Below, piece by piece: positions 18,128-26,391 of a DNA stretch of 64,000 bases. The stretch is from JAAUUE01 sp943370025 (GTDB taxonomy: Bacteria; Cyanobacteriota; Cyanobacteriia; Cyanobacteriales; JAAUUE01): assembly GCA_943370025.1 (NCBI GenBank), contig CALRPI020000015.1, positions 18,065 through 82,064 on the forward strand. Direction: 5' to 3'. Each line of letters opens with the position of its first letter. Position 1 is the first letter of the stretch. A program made the position numbers and the translations under genes. The notes beneath the pieces were generated by a model. That model saw nothing but the letters and a program-made list of their open reading frames with translations. It did not search any database and was not told the origin of the DNA.

Positions 18128-19045
18128 ATGCTTATAGACATAACTTCACCGGAGGATCGGGCAAATATATTTAGGGATCTGAGTGCGATCGCCAATCTTT
18201 GTTCTTCGCCCGATCGAGCAAGCAGAAAATCCTTTAAGTTGCTTTTCAATATCTGGGAAAAAGTTAGTATAAATTTATGGGATAGGTGTTACTGGAATGA
18301 TTTCTTTCGGGGTGGAAATATCCTTCTTCAAGCTGCAAGAAATGTAGAAGATATTGACATCGAGGCACAGATATTAGGTGAACTGGGTTATGCCTATATG
18401 GAAAGGGAGGATTATTTTTATTCTCAAAGATACTTCCAAGAATCTCTCCAGAAGTATCGCACTATTAGCAATTTCTCTAAAGAATGTCAATTATTACGCT
18501 ATTCTGCTATGTTGTTGCATCGGCAAAAGCAATGGCAATCCGCTCTAGCCTATTGTCATCAAGCTCAGGAAATCTTGCAGACCAAACAAAACCAAATACC
18601 TCTTGAGAAATTGGCCTTTTACAAAGCAGATTTACCGAATATAATTGGCTGTATCTATCTTGAATTACGAAACTTTCCGGAAAGTCATCAGCAGTTGTCT
18701 TTGTCTCTAGAAAATTACCATACTCTGATTGATAATTATCCCTATTATCGCTATTATCTTCCCGGCCTACTCATAGATATAGGGCAATGGCACTTTTTAT
18801 CAGGAGATTATGCCCAAGCCAATTATTATTATCAAGAATGCCTAAATCTCAGCAGGGAAATTGATCGCAATGATAAAATCGCTGAGGTGTTATTGAGCCT
18901 AGTGGAATTGGCAGAGACAGAGGGCAATATGCAACTAGCGATCGCACATGCAACAGAGTCTGAGCGGGTGGCAGGGATCGAAATTCCGGCTCTGCGCGAT
19001 CGGGCGGCTCGTGAGAAGGAAAGATTGCAGAAATTACTTGGTTAG
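18128..19045 (+). CDS. TPR-like protein coupled to the NB-ARC ATPase
   Basis: A 305-residue alpha-helical protein beginning 2 bp after the NB-ARC stop codon, so almost certainly co-translated. Tetratricopeptide-like units are visible from residue 75 on: AQILGELGYAYMEREDYFY, YSAMLLHRQKQWQSALAYCH, LPNIIGCIYLELRNFPESH and DIGQWHFLSGDYAQANYYY. Many NB-ARC proteins end in such repeats, which act as the sensor. Here the ATPase and repeats are on separate genes, which I read as a split STAND protein. No signal peptide or membrane helix. Partner and ligand are unknown. Confidence 0.72.
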   Translation: MLIDITSPEDRANIFRDLSAIANLCSSPDRASRKSFKLLFNIWEKVSINLWDRCYWNDFFRGGNILLQAARNVEDIDIEAQILGELGYAYMEREDYFYSQRYFQESLQKYRTISNFSKECQLLRYSAMLLHRQKQWQSALAYCHQAQEILQTKQNQIPLEKLAFYKADLPNIIGCIYLELRNFPESHQQLSLSLENYHTLIDNYPYYRYYLPGLLIDIGQWHFLSGDYAQANYYYQECLNLSREIDRNDKIAEVLLSLVELAETEGNMQLAIAHATESERVAGIEIPALRDRAAREKERLQKLLG

Positions 19046-19072
19046 TAACAACAGCCAAATGTCTAAATCTGT

Positions 19073-19288
19073 CTAGTTACTTACAGTTCTGGAGGCAGGG
19101 CGATCGATGTTATTTCCTGGTGAGGTATTATCTCCCGGTTGGCTAGACTGAAGTTGACCAACTCTAACGAAAAATAATAAGACCAAAAAGATAAATAACA
19201 GTTGGGAAAACATGCCCTTAGCCTTCTCTGATGGTTTCTCAGCATTACTACAGCAAGGACAGCAATGCTTACAGTGAATATAAGCCAT
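19073..19288 (-). CDS. Small Cys-rich single-pass membrane protein
   Basis: 71 residues. The ATG at 19288 has a good Shine-Dalgarno (GAGGAAG, 5 bases upstream), which favours this frame over an overlapping 73-codon one. The N-terminus HCKHCCPCC has five cysteines and two histidines in nine residues, suggesting metal or redox chemistry. One transmembrane helix follows (FSQLLFIFLVLLFFVRVGQL), then a polar tail. It is convergent with the TPR gene. I do not recognise a family. Confidence 0.5.
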   Translation of the reverse strand: MAYIHCKHCCPCCSNAEKPSEKAKGMFSQLLFIFLVLLFFVRVGQLQSSQPGDNTSPGNNIDRPASRTVSN

Positions 19289-19404
19289 AATTTCTTCCTC
19301 AAAAACAGTTTTGATTTAGTAATTCATTATAATTATTTTTTCTCACTTTATCACCTAAAAGAGTTAAGTGCAAGTTTTGCACCATAAGTCTTGTCGGTTG
19401 AGTT

Positions 19405-19432
19405 GATTTAAGGCAACCCCACTAAAGTCAGG
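19405..19432 (-). repeat. Right arm of the inverted repeat flanking the NB-ARC/TPR genes
   Basis: Reverse complement of the motif at 16557-16582. The two arms enclose the NB-ARC, TPR and Cys-rich genes. The remaining gap to 19724 has no recognisable gene. Confidence 0.5.
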
Positions 19433-19724
19433 GTTTAGTTTTCTTATTCCACAATGGTGAACTTTTTGCTTGTAGTGGCGGTTTCAAACGCTGTACACAA
19501 AGAAGTTAATTAAGAATAGATCCGTTATTCGCAGCGAATTGCTAGTCGTCAGGAAGTTTAATGAAGGATTAAGATAGAAGAAGAAGCTGAACAAGGGCAA
19601 AATCTACAATTGCTAGTTTGAGACCGCTAATCTGAGACTGCTTAGATGAAACTTGCAAATTCTTAGCACTCAGGTTAAAGGTCTTGTATGATCAAAAAAC
19701 CAAATTTTGCTTGATCTGGACTTA

Positions 19725-19826
19725 TATAGCTACCCTAAATGGTTTCACCCGCCTCCGGCGGGTGAAACCATCTGCCAGAAACAAGTTAACTTAGTAACTG
19801 TTCTAGAATCATTTAGGATCGCTATA
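19725..19826 (+). repeat. MITE-like element family R3, copy 2
   Basis: 102 bp, TATAGCTACCCTAAAT to ATTTAGGATCGCTATA, with the internal hairpin CACCCGCC/GGCGGGTG and the conserved inner part AGAAACA(A/G)(G/A)TTAACTTA/G. Inverse orientation relative to copy 1. Confidence 0.8.
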
Positions 19827-19955
19827 GCAATTTGTGTGTGGGCTGAGGGTCATCGAAGCCTATACATAAGACCCAGCCTAGTCAATTTGCATAAAAAAAG
19901 CTGTATTTGAACGACGTTGATTTTTTTGTTTACACCTCACCTAATCTAAGTAACC

Positions 19956-21101
19956 ATGCCAGACCTTTTACTTGTCGACACCGATCGATCGCCCTCTGTA
20001 ATTAACCTGAGTATTGCTCCGGCAAGGGTTTGTCGAGGGATGCAGGCTCTAAGAGATGCCAACATGATCGCAGCCCTGACCTCCCTTGGTCATCGTCCCT
20101 TGATCATTGGCGGCGATCGCACCCTAGAAATTATCCAGCCCTACCTTGCCCCCCTTAGCCAACAGTTCGCCACTGCCATCAGTTCCTATAGCCCAGACTG
20201 TAGCGAAGCTAGTCTGGCAATGCTGAAGAAAAAAGTAACTAGCCACAAAGCCGATATGATTATTGGCGTGGGGGGCGGCAAAGCCCTAGATACCGCCAAA
20301 TTAATCGCCCATCAATGCCAGTTAGCGATCGCTACTATTCCCACCTCTGCTGCCACCTGTGCCGCTTGGACAGCTTTGTCTAATGTCTATTCCCCAGCGG
20401 GAGCATTTCTCTACGATGTCAGCCTAGCTAAATGTCCAGATCTGTTGATTTTAGATTATGGTTTAATTGCCACCGCCCCCCGTAGAACCTTGGTGGCGGG
20501 GATTGGGGATGCCCTCGCCAAATGGTATGAAGCTTCCGTCAGTAGTGGTAGCTCTGAGCAAACCATGATCATCGCCGCCGTCCAACAGGCGCGGGTGTTG
20601 CGAGATATCTTGCTTCAGCAGTCGATCTCCGCGATCGAAAATCCCGGCAGTCCTGCTTGGCAAGAAGTTGTAGATGCGACGGTTTTGCTAGCAGGAGTCA
20701 TTGGCGGTATTGGTGGGGCGCAATGCCGAACTGTCGCTGCCCATGCCGTCCACAATGGCTTAACCCACCTCCCTGCCGCCCACCATGCCCTCCACGGCGA
20801 AAAGGTTGCCTACGGGATTTTGGTGCAACTACGCCTAGAAGAAATGATCCAAGGCAATCAATTAGCCGTAACTTCTCGCAAGCAACTAACGGATTTTTAT
20901 CAACAAATTGGTTTACCCCAAACCCTAGAAGATTTAGGATTAGGAGAAATTACCCTGACTGAACTTCGCCGAGCCGCCGAAGTTGCCTGCAATATCGGCT
21001 CTGATATTCACCGCTTACCTTTTGCTGTCAATCCCGGACAACTAATGGCGGCGATGGTTTCCACCAGCAATGTAACCAGCAGTGATGTAGGGATATCCTA
21101 A
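19956..21101 (+). CDS. Iron-containing alcohol dehydrogenase family protein (glycerol dehydrogenase-like)
   Basis: A 381-residue oxidoreductase of the iron-type ADH / dehydroquinate-synthase-like fold. The NAD-binding motif GVGGGKALDTAK is near residue 105, followed by TIPTSAATCAAWTALS. Metal ligands expected for the family are visible: Asp in GIGDALAKWYE (about 187), His in HAVHNGLTHLPAAHHALHGE (about 265-284). The closest type I recognise is GldA (glycerol dehydrogenase), but polyol and glycerol-phosphate enzymes share these motifs, so the substrate is open. No operon partner; flanked by an R3 element upstream and R6/R5 elements downstream. Confidence 0.82.
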   Translation: MPDLLLVDTDRSPSVINLSIAPARVCRGMQALRDANMIAALTSLGHRPLIIGGDRTLEIIQPYLAPLSQQFATAISSYSPDCSEASLAMLKKKVTSHKADMIIGVGGGKALDTAKLIAHQCQLAIATIPTSAATCAAWTALSNVYSPAGAFLYDVSLAKCPDLLILDYGLIATAPRRTLVAGIGDALAKWYEASVSSGSSEQTMIIAAVQQARVLRDILLQQSISAIENPGSPAWQEVVDATVLLAGVIGGIGGAQCRTVAAHAVHNGLTHLPAAHHALHGEKVAYGILVQLRLEEMIQGNQLAVTSRKQLTDFYQQIGLPQTLEDLGLGEITLTELRRAAEVACNIGSDIHRLPFAVNPGQLMAAMVSTSNVTSSDVGIS

Positions 21102-21127
21102 GAGTGTCAAACCTGATGCCCTTATAA

Positions 21128-21251
21128 GTAGGGTGGGCATTGCCCACCTGTCCCTTAAATTAATATACTGAGATTTGCTAAATAGGTCGGTAAAATAATT
21201 GTCTAGGTCAGAATTGCTCACAATCCAGATGGTGGGCGATGCCCACCCTAC
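21128..21251. repeat. Terminal-inverted-repeat element family R6
   Basis: 124 bp bounded by near-perfect inverted termini, GTAGGGTGGGCATTGCCCAC at the left and the complementary GTGGGCGATGCCCACCCTAC at the right. No coding capacity. This terminal motif is common in cyanobacterial intergenic DNA and is best read as a MITE. Confidence 0.8.
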
Positions 21252-21259
21252 AATGCAGC

Positions 21260-21321
21260 TATAGCCGTCGCCAAGCAGGTTATGTTGTGGGAACCCCAGC
21301 TTCGTGGAGGTTCCCACAACC
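21260..21321 (+). repeat. Hairpin element family R5, copy 1
   Basis: Starts TATAGCCGTCGCCAAGCAGG, then a hairpin of TTGTGGGAACC / GGTTCCCACAA. The inverted second copy is at 22635-22698, so the pair brackets the aminotransferase gene. Confidence 0.78.
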
Positions 21322-21451
21322 AAAATCATATCAACCCCCTTGGCGGTTGTAATAAAATACAGCTTGTTATTTTATTAAGCTCATCTACTTTCCCAAAACT
21401 TCCAGCCGAGAACCGAATAGCTAAAAACTTATATTGACCAATAAATACCTA

Positions 21452-22627
21452 ATGAAAATTACTCCAGCCGATCGCATTAAAGCCCTTCCCCCCTACGTTT
21501 TTGCTCGCTTAGATGAACTAAAAGCCAGAGCCAGAGAACAGGGTTTAGATTTAATTGACCTCGGCATGGGTAACCCTGATGGCTTTGCACCCCAGCCGGT
21601 GATCGATAGTGCGATCGCTGCCTTTCAAGAACCCCTCAATCATGGCTACCCCCCCTTTGAAGGTACTGCCAACTTCCGCAAAGCCATCACCAACTGGTAT
21701 AGCCGTCGCTACAATGTGCAGCTAGACCCAGATAGTGAAGCATTGCCCCTGATTGGTTCCAAGGAAGGACTCTCTCACTTGGCATTGGCTTATGTCAATC
21801 CGGGGGATTTGGTTTTAGTGCCGAATCCTGCCTATCCAGCCCACTTCCGCGGACCGCTGATCGCTGGTGGCGAGATTTATAATTTAGACCTATGTGCCGA
21901 AAAAGATTGGTTGATTGACCTAGGGGCAATTCCTGATGCGGTGGCAGAGCGGGCAAAACTCCTCTACTTCAACTATCCCAGCAACCCTACCACTGCCGTG
22001 GCTCCGAGGGAGTTTTTTGAGGATATTGTAGCTTTTGCCAAAAAACATGAAATCATCTTGGTGCATGATTTATGTTATGCAGAATTAGCCTTTGATGGCT
22101 ATCAACCCACCAGTCTGCTAGAAATTCCCGGAGCGAAGGATATTGGCGTGGAGTTTCATACCCTGTCCAAGACCTACAATATGGCGGGTTGGCGGGTAGG
22201 TTTTGTGGTGGGAAATAATCAGATCATTCAAGGCTTGAGAACCCTAAAAACCAACCTCGATTACGGTATTTTTGCGGTGCTGCAAACGGCGGCAGAAACT
22301 GCTTTGCAACTACCAGATAGCTATCTCCAAGATGTCCAAAATCGCTACCGGACTCGCCGAGATTTTATGATTAAAGGTTTGGGGGAATTGGGCTGGGACA
22401 TTCCGAAATCTCAGGCGACTATGTATCTCTGGATTCCTTGCTCTGTGGGGATGGGGTCTACGGATTTTGCCCTGAAGGTGTTGCAAGAAACTGGGGTGGT
22501 GGTGACTCCGGGGAATGCCTTTGGTTCCTGTGGGGAAGGCTATGTGCGAATTAGCTTGATTGCAGATTGTGATCGCTTAGGAGAGGCACTAACTCGGCTG
22601 AAGCAGGCAGGCATTAAATATCAATAA
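21452..22627 (+). CDS. PLP aminotransferase, class I/II (LL-diaminopimelate aminotransferase-like)
   Basis: A 391-residue fold-type I aminotransferase. Visible landmarks: DLGMGNPDG near the N-terminus, the substrate-loop GYPPFEG, SNPTT (Asn contacting PLP), HDLCYAEL (Asp binding the pyridine N), and the lysine motif HTLSKTYNMAGWRVGF carrying the Schiff-base Lys, with the Arg for the carboxylate in GYVRISL near the C-terminus. It resembles the cyanobacterial proteins annotated as LL-diaminopimelate or aspartate aminotransferases; the exact substrate is not decidable here. The ATG at 21452 is preferred over a TTG at 21434. No operon; bracketed by inverted R5 elements. Confidence 0.88.
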   Translation: MKITPADRIKALPPYVFARLDELKARAREQGLDLIDLGMGNPDGFAPQPVIDSAIAAFQEPLNHGYPPFEGTANFRKAITNWYSRRYNVQLDPDSEALPLIGSKEGLSHLALAYVNPGDLVLVPNPAYPAHFRGPLIAGGEIYNLDLCAEKDWLIDLGAIPDAVAERAKLLYFNYPSNPTTAVAPREFFEDIVAFAKKHEIILVHDLCYAELAFDGYQPTSLLEIPGAKDIGVEFHTLSKTYNMAGWRVGFVVGNNQIIQGLRTLKTNLDYGIFAVLQTAAETALQLPDSYLQDVQNRYRTRRDFMIKGLGELGWDIPKSQATMYLWIPCSVGMGSTDFALKVLQETGVVVTPGNAFGSCGEGYVRISLIADCDRLGEALTRLKQAGIKYQ

Positions 22628-22634
22628 ATACCAA

Positions 22635-22698
22635 CATGCTGTAGGAATCCCAGCCTCGCGGGGGTTCCTACAGCATAACCTGCTTGGCGACGGCTATA
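22635..22698 (-). repeat. Hairpin element family R5, copy 2 (inverted)
   Basis: Ends CGGCTATA and contains TGCTGTAGGAATCC / GGGTTCCTACAGCA as a stem, lying 8 bp after the aminotransferase stop codon. It may double as its terminator. Confidence 0.78.
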
Positions 22699-22752
22699 AC
22701 TAATTCATTGCCACTGGAAGTTTTTGCAAGCTCAATTTCTACAGAAGTGAAG

Positions 22753-22859
22753 TTACAGCAGTTTTTGTTCAAATAAGACACACCACAAATATTGAAAGTC
22801 CTATCAAGGTTGGGCTTGAGAGTGGGTGGCTGTAGCCACCCACTCTCAATCTGCTGTAA
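22753..22859 (+). repeat. Hairpin element family R1, copy 3
   Basis: TTACAGCA...TGCTGTAA terminal repeats. The inner stem has changed to TTGAGAGTGGGTGGC / GCCACCCACTCTCAA, so several stem bases differ from copies 1 and 2 yet still pair. Confidence 0.78.
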
Positions 22860-22874
22860 AACATTTTGGGCTTC

Positions 22875-22945
22875 AGATGTCATTTATAAAGTGACTAGAG
22901 GGTCTGATTTTCGGGGCGGAAATTCAGACTTTATACATAGCCTCT
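22875..22945 (-). repeat. Palindromic element family R2, copy 1
   Basis: A 71-bp imperfect palindrome, in reverse orientation relative to the other three copies, with ends (A/G)TCATTTATAAAG and ATACATAGCCTCT and a GGGGCGGAA core. It lies 15 bp from R1 copy 3, forming a nest of small elements. Confidence 0.75.
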
Positions 22946-23050
22946 TAGCCTTGAGAACCAATAGAAATTTAGAAACTATAGGCTCAAACCTCTTTTATTT
23001 TCTAAACATAGCGACAACTTCTATCGTTTACAGTTTTTAACTAGAAATTC

Positions 23051-23094
23051 AGAGGTGCTATTGTAGTTGTATAGAGGTGCTATTGTAGTTGTAT
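23051..23094 (+). repeat. Perfect 22-bp tandem repeat
   Basis: Two identical 22-bp units (starting AGAGGTGCTATTG) are directly adjacent. Twenty-two bp is about two helical turns, which would suit a protein-binding site. It lies 250 bp upstream of the phytochrome-like kinase gene. The 23095-23343 gap holds nothing else I recognise. Confidence 0.8.
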
Positions 23095-23343
23095 ATCAGA
23101 TTAGCGTTCACGATAGAAATTAATTTAAAATCAGACATTTAATTGTACCTTTCTCCCAGGTTGAATTAATACAGCGCAGGATTAAGAAGAGGATAGGACT
23201 TATAACAATTCATTTAGCATAGGCAATATCCTGACAAAGAAAGTAGTTCCTTTTTTAAGTACACTAAAGTTTTTTCTGTGTCTAGTTTGTGTCAAATAAC
23301 TTACAAAAAATACATTTTTATTAACACGTAACCATCAGTAACT

Positions 23344-25581
23344 ATGTCTATAAATTCTCCAGAGAAAACTGCTAATTTAGATCCAGAGATTCTCCTCCAT
23401 CGAATTACTCGCCGGATTCATCAAGCGATCGATCTGCAAAGCATTCTTGATACTACTGCCCGGGAAGTGCAGCAGTTTTTAGGCACAGACCGGATCAAAA
23501 TCTATAAATTCCACCCCGATGGCAGTGGGCAGGTGATTTCGGAGTATCTGGGGAGCGATCGCCGCTTACCCTCCCTCCATGGGCTGAACTTTCCGGCAGA
23601 TGATATTCCCTCCGAATCTCGGCAGCTATATATTGATTCTCAAATTCGGACGGTGGTAAATGTGGAGTTAGGATTGATTGGGCAGAGCCGGTTGCGGGAT
23701 CAAGAAACTGGAGAAATTCTGCAAAAAGATTGGACATTGCGACCTTTGCATCCCTGCCATCAGGAATATTTGACCGTGATGGGAGTAAAATCCTCCATGG
23801 GCGTACCAATTCTTCAACAAGGAGAACTCTGGGGCTTATTGGTTTCTCACCATGCCGAGACTAATATAGTCACGGAGTCGCACTTGCAGGGGATGCAATT
23901 AATTGTGGATCAACTGTCGATCGCTATTACCCAAGCTAGTCATTTAGCCAGAGCGCAGGAAAAAGCCAACCGAGAAGCTTGCATCAATCATATTTCTTGT
24001 CTGCTGCATAACTTAGACGAGCCAGACTTTGCCCAAGCCCTAGAAGAAAGTGTGGGTTCTTTTGGCGGTTCTGGGGGCAGATTGTTTTTCAAATCTCAGC
24101 TTTTGGGCGTACCTCAATCGGCAGAGCGGGAGCCTCAGGTCTTCACCGTAGGCACTCAGCCCCTCCTCCATGAGCGATCGCCCTCTGCCACTATCGAGGA
24201 ATACCACGGCTGGGTGGAGCATTTTCAGTCAGGAGAGCATCAGATCTGGGCGATCAATGACCTCTATCAAGTGAGTAGCCTGCGCAATCTCCAGCCAACC
24301 TTCCGTGCCACCGCCATCAAGGGTTTGCTCATTATTCCCCTGATTGTCCGGCAGCAGATTATTGGTTATCTAAGCATCTTCCGGGATAGTTTTAATTCAG
24401 AAACTCTGTGGGCGGGAGAGTTTGACCCAGATACTCGGCAATCCTACCCTCGACAATCTTTTGATTTGTGGCGACAATCCCTAACTGGTTCAGTGAATCC
24501 TTGGCTAGAAGACGACCTATTATTAGCAACAGCCCTCGGACAGCAATTTTCCTTGGCGATCGAACAACACGAACTCTACCGCCAAGTTCAAGCCCTGAAT
24601 ACCAACCTAGAACACCAAGTCCAAGAACGGACTCTCCAACTCCAGCAAAGTAATACCCAACTGGCACAGGCAATTCAAGACCTACAGCAGGCACAAACTC
24701 AACTTGTGCAAACTGAAAAAATGTATAGCCTAGGGCAGCTAGTAGCTGGAGTTGCCCACGAAATCGATAACCCGATCAACTTTATTCACGGGAACCTGAT
24801 TCATGTGGGGGAATACACCAAGGCTTTAATTAGCTTACTGGAGTTATATCAAGTAGATAACGCCCAACCTAGTGAGCAGATCCGAGAAGCAGCTAGGGAT
24901 TTAGATGTGGAGTTTCTGGTGGAAGACTTGCCTAAAACCATCACTTCCATGAAGGCAGGAACGGAGCGGATTCGACAGATAGTAGCATCCCTGCGGAATT
25001 TCTCCCGCGTTGATCAATCAGAACTAAAAACCGTAGACATCCACGAAGGTATTAATAGCACTTTAATGATTCTGCACCATCGACTCAAAGCCAAATCTGG
25101 ACAACCCGGTATTGAGATTGTCAAGGAGTATGGCACTCTTCCCTTGGTGGAATGCTATGCTGGTGCCCTTAATCAGGCGTTCATGAATTTATTGAGTAAT
25201 GCGATTGACTCTTTAGAGTCACGCTCTGCGAACAACGCTCTGGAGTCAAAGGATGGGGATAATCCTCTTGACATGGCTCTTCCAGCGCAACCATTTTCAA
25301 GAGCAAATCCACCCAAGATCATTATTGAAACTACCTTGATCACAAAAGATCAAGTGGTGGTCAAAATTGTCCATAATGGCTTAGGGATAACTCCAGAACA
25401 ACAAGAGAACCTATTTGATCCTTTCCCTCCCGGAAAACCAAGCAGAAAAAATAGCGGCTTGGGTTTATCTATTAGCTATCAAATTATTACTAATCAACAT
25501 AGGGGGAAACTAGTTTGTTGTTCTGTCCCTGACCAAGCGGTAGAATTCACCATCACTCTGCCTTTGCGCCAATTGCCCTAA
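23344..25581 (+). CDS. Phytochrome-like GAF sensor histidine kinase, degenerate ATP site
   Basis: A 745-residue soluble sensor. GAF 1 (about 20-205) is phytochrome-like: PADDIPSESRQLYID and PCHQEYLTVMGVKSSMG, where Cys138 sits at the bilin-attachment position of cyanobacterial phytochromes, followed by ELWGLLVSHH. A second GAF-like region ends ETLWAGEFDPDTRQSYPRQ. A coiled coil leads to the dimerisation/phosphoacceptor motif VAHEIDNPINF (His near 472) and an ATPase domain with QAFMNLLSNAIDSLE. The G1 box, usually DNGxGI, reads HNGLGI near residue 677, and the F/G2 region reads FDPFPPGKPSRKNSGLGLS, lacking the GKGTG run. Kinase activity is therefore doubtful. There is no PAS or PHY domain and no adjacent response regulator. 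Confidence 0.85.
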   Translation: MSINSPEKTANLDPEILLHRITRRIHQAIDLQSILDTTAREVQQFLGTDRIKIYKFHPDGSGQVISEYLGSDRRLPSLHGLNFPADDIPSESRQLYIDSQIRTVVNVELGLIGQSRLRDQETGEILQKDWTLRPLHPCHQEYLTVMGVKSSMGVPILQQGELWGLLVSHHAETNIVTESHLQGMQLIVDQLSIAITQASHLARAQEKANREACINHISCLLHNLDEPDFAQALEESVGSFGGSGGRLFFKSQLLGVPQSAEREPQVFTVGTQPLLHERSPSATIEEYHGWVEHFQSGEHQIWAINDLYQVSSLRNLQPTFRATAIKGLLIIPLIVRQQIIGYLSIFRDSFNSETLWAGEFDPDTRQSYPRQSFDLWRQSLTGSVNPWLEDDLLLATALGQQFSLAIEQHELYRQVQALNTNLEHQVQERTLQLQQSNTQLAQAIQDLQQAQTQLVQTEKMYSLGQLVAGVAHEIDNPINFIHGNLIHVGEYTKALISLLELYQVDNAQPSEQIREAARDLDVEFLVEDLPKTITSMKAGTERIRQIVASLRNFSRVDQSELKTVDIHEGINSTLMILHHRLKAKSGQPGIEIVKEYGTLPLVECYAGALNQAFMNLLSNAIDSLESRSANNALESKDGDNPLDMALPAQPFSRANPPKIIIETTLITKDQVVVKIVHNGLGITPEQQENLFDPFPPGKPSRKNSGLGLSISYQIITNQHRGKLVCCSVPDQAVEFTITLPLRQLP

Positions 25582-25622
25582 TCGATGCTCTGCGATCGCC
25601 CCTAACCCTAATTAAATAAATA

Positions 25623-26288
25623 ATGGCAGAATACCTAGACCTTGCGCCCTTTATTGACCATGCCTTGTTGGATCCCTGTGCTACCCCAGAAATGGTGATT
25701 CAGTACTGCGAAGAAGCCGATCGCTACAACTTTGCGGCGGTGTGTATCTATCCCAGTGCTGTCCGTCAGGCAGCAGAATTACTCCATAACCGCAAACCTA
25801 AGGTCTGCACTGTCATCGGCTTCCCCACGGGAGCCACCACCCCCGGCACCAAACTCTACGAAGCCCAAGAAGCGGTGGAGCATGGAGCGGAGGAATTAGA
25901 TGTGGTGCTAAATTTGGGTTTGCTGAAGGCGGGGCGAAAAGAAGAAGTGTATCGAGAGATTGCTGAGATTTGTGAGGCGGTCGATCGACCTGTGAAAGCC
26001 ATTTTGGAAACCAATATTCTCACTCCAGCAGAAATTCGTCTCGGTGCCGCAATTTGCTTAGATGCCGGGGTCGCCTTCCTGAAAACTAGCACTGGCTGGC
26101 GGGGAGGAGCTACGGTGGAGGATGTGCGCCTATTGAGAGAAATTACCGGAGGGTCTGTGGGTATCAAAGCCTCTGGAGGAATTAGAACCTACGAACAGGC
26201 GGTGGAACTAATCCACGCCGGAGCTACCCGATTAGGCACTTCCCGTGGAGTCAACCTCATGGAACAACTAAAAGAATTAGCTTCTTAG
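25623..26288 (+). CDS. deoC: Deoxyribose-phosphate aldolase
   Basis: A 221-residue class I aldolase that cleaves 2-deoxyribose 5-phosphate to glyceraldehyde 3-phosphate and acetaldehyde. The Schiff-base lysine is in AFLKTSTGW (near residue 154) and the second catalytic lysine in GIKASGGIR (near 182); the conserved DVVLNLGLLKAG and FPTGATTPGTK segments are intact. Length is normal. It is cytoplasmic, probably in nucleoside salvage. Its TAG stop directly abuts an R2 palindromic element. No deoA/deoD neighbours are present. Confidence 0.93.
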   Translation: MAEYLDLAPFIDHALLDPCATPEMVIQYCEEADRYNFAAVCIYPSAVRQAAELLHNRKPKVCTVIGFPTGATTPGTKLYEAQEAVEHGAEELDVVLNLGLLKAGRKEEVYREIAEICEAVDRPVKAILETNILTPAEIRLGAAICLDAGVAFLKTSTGWRGGATVEDVRLLREITGGSVGIKASGGIRTYEQAVELIHAGATRLGTSRGVNLMEQLKELAS

Positions 26289-26368
26289 AGGCTATTTATA
26301 AAGTCTGATTTTGCGCCCCCGGCGGGGGCACAAAATCAGACCTTCTAGCCACTTTATAAATGACCTCT
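26289..26368 (+). repeat. Palindromic element family R2, copy 2
   Basis: AGAGGCTATTTATAAAG at the left pairs with CTTTATAAATGACCTCT at the right, with a GCCCCCGGCGGGGGC core. It starts immediately at the deoC stop codon and could act as its terminator. Confidence 0.8.
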
Positions 26369-26391
26369 TAGCCTAAACCTCATGTAATCTC

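Noticed and set aside
19081..19302. 73-codon minus-strand frame overlapping the Cys-rich gene
   Set aside because: Weaker start context than the overlapping frame with GAGGAAG; both cannot be real in the same place.
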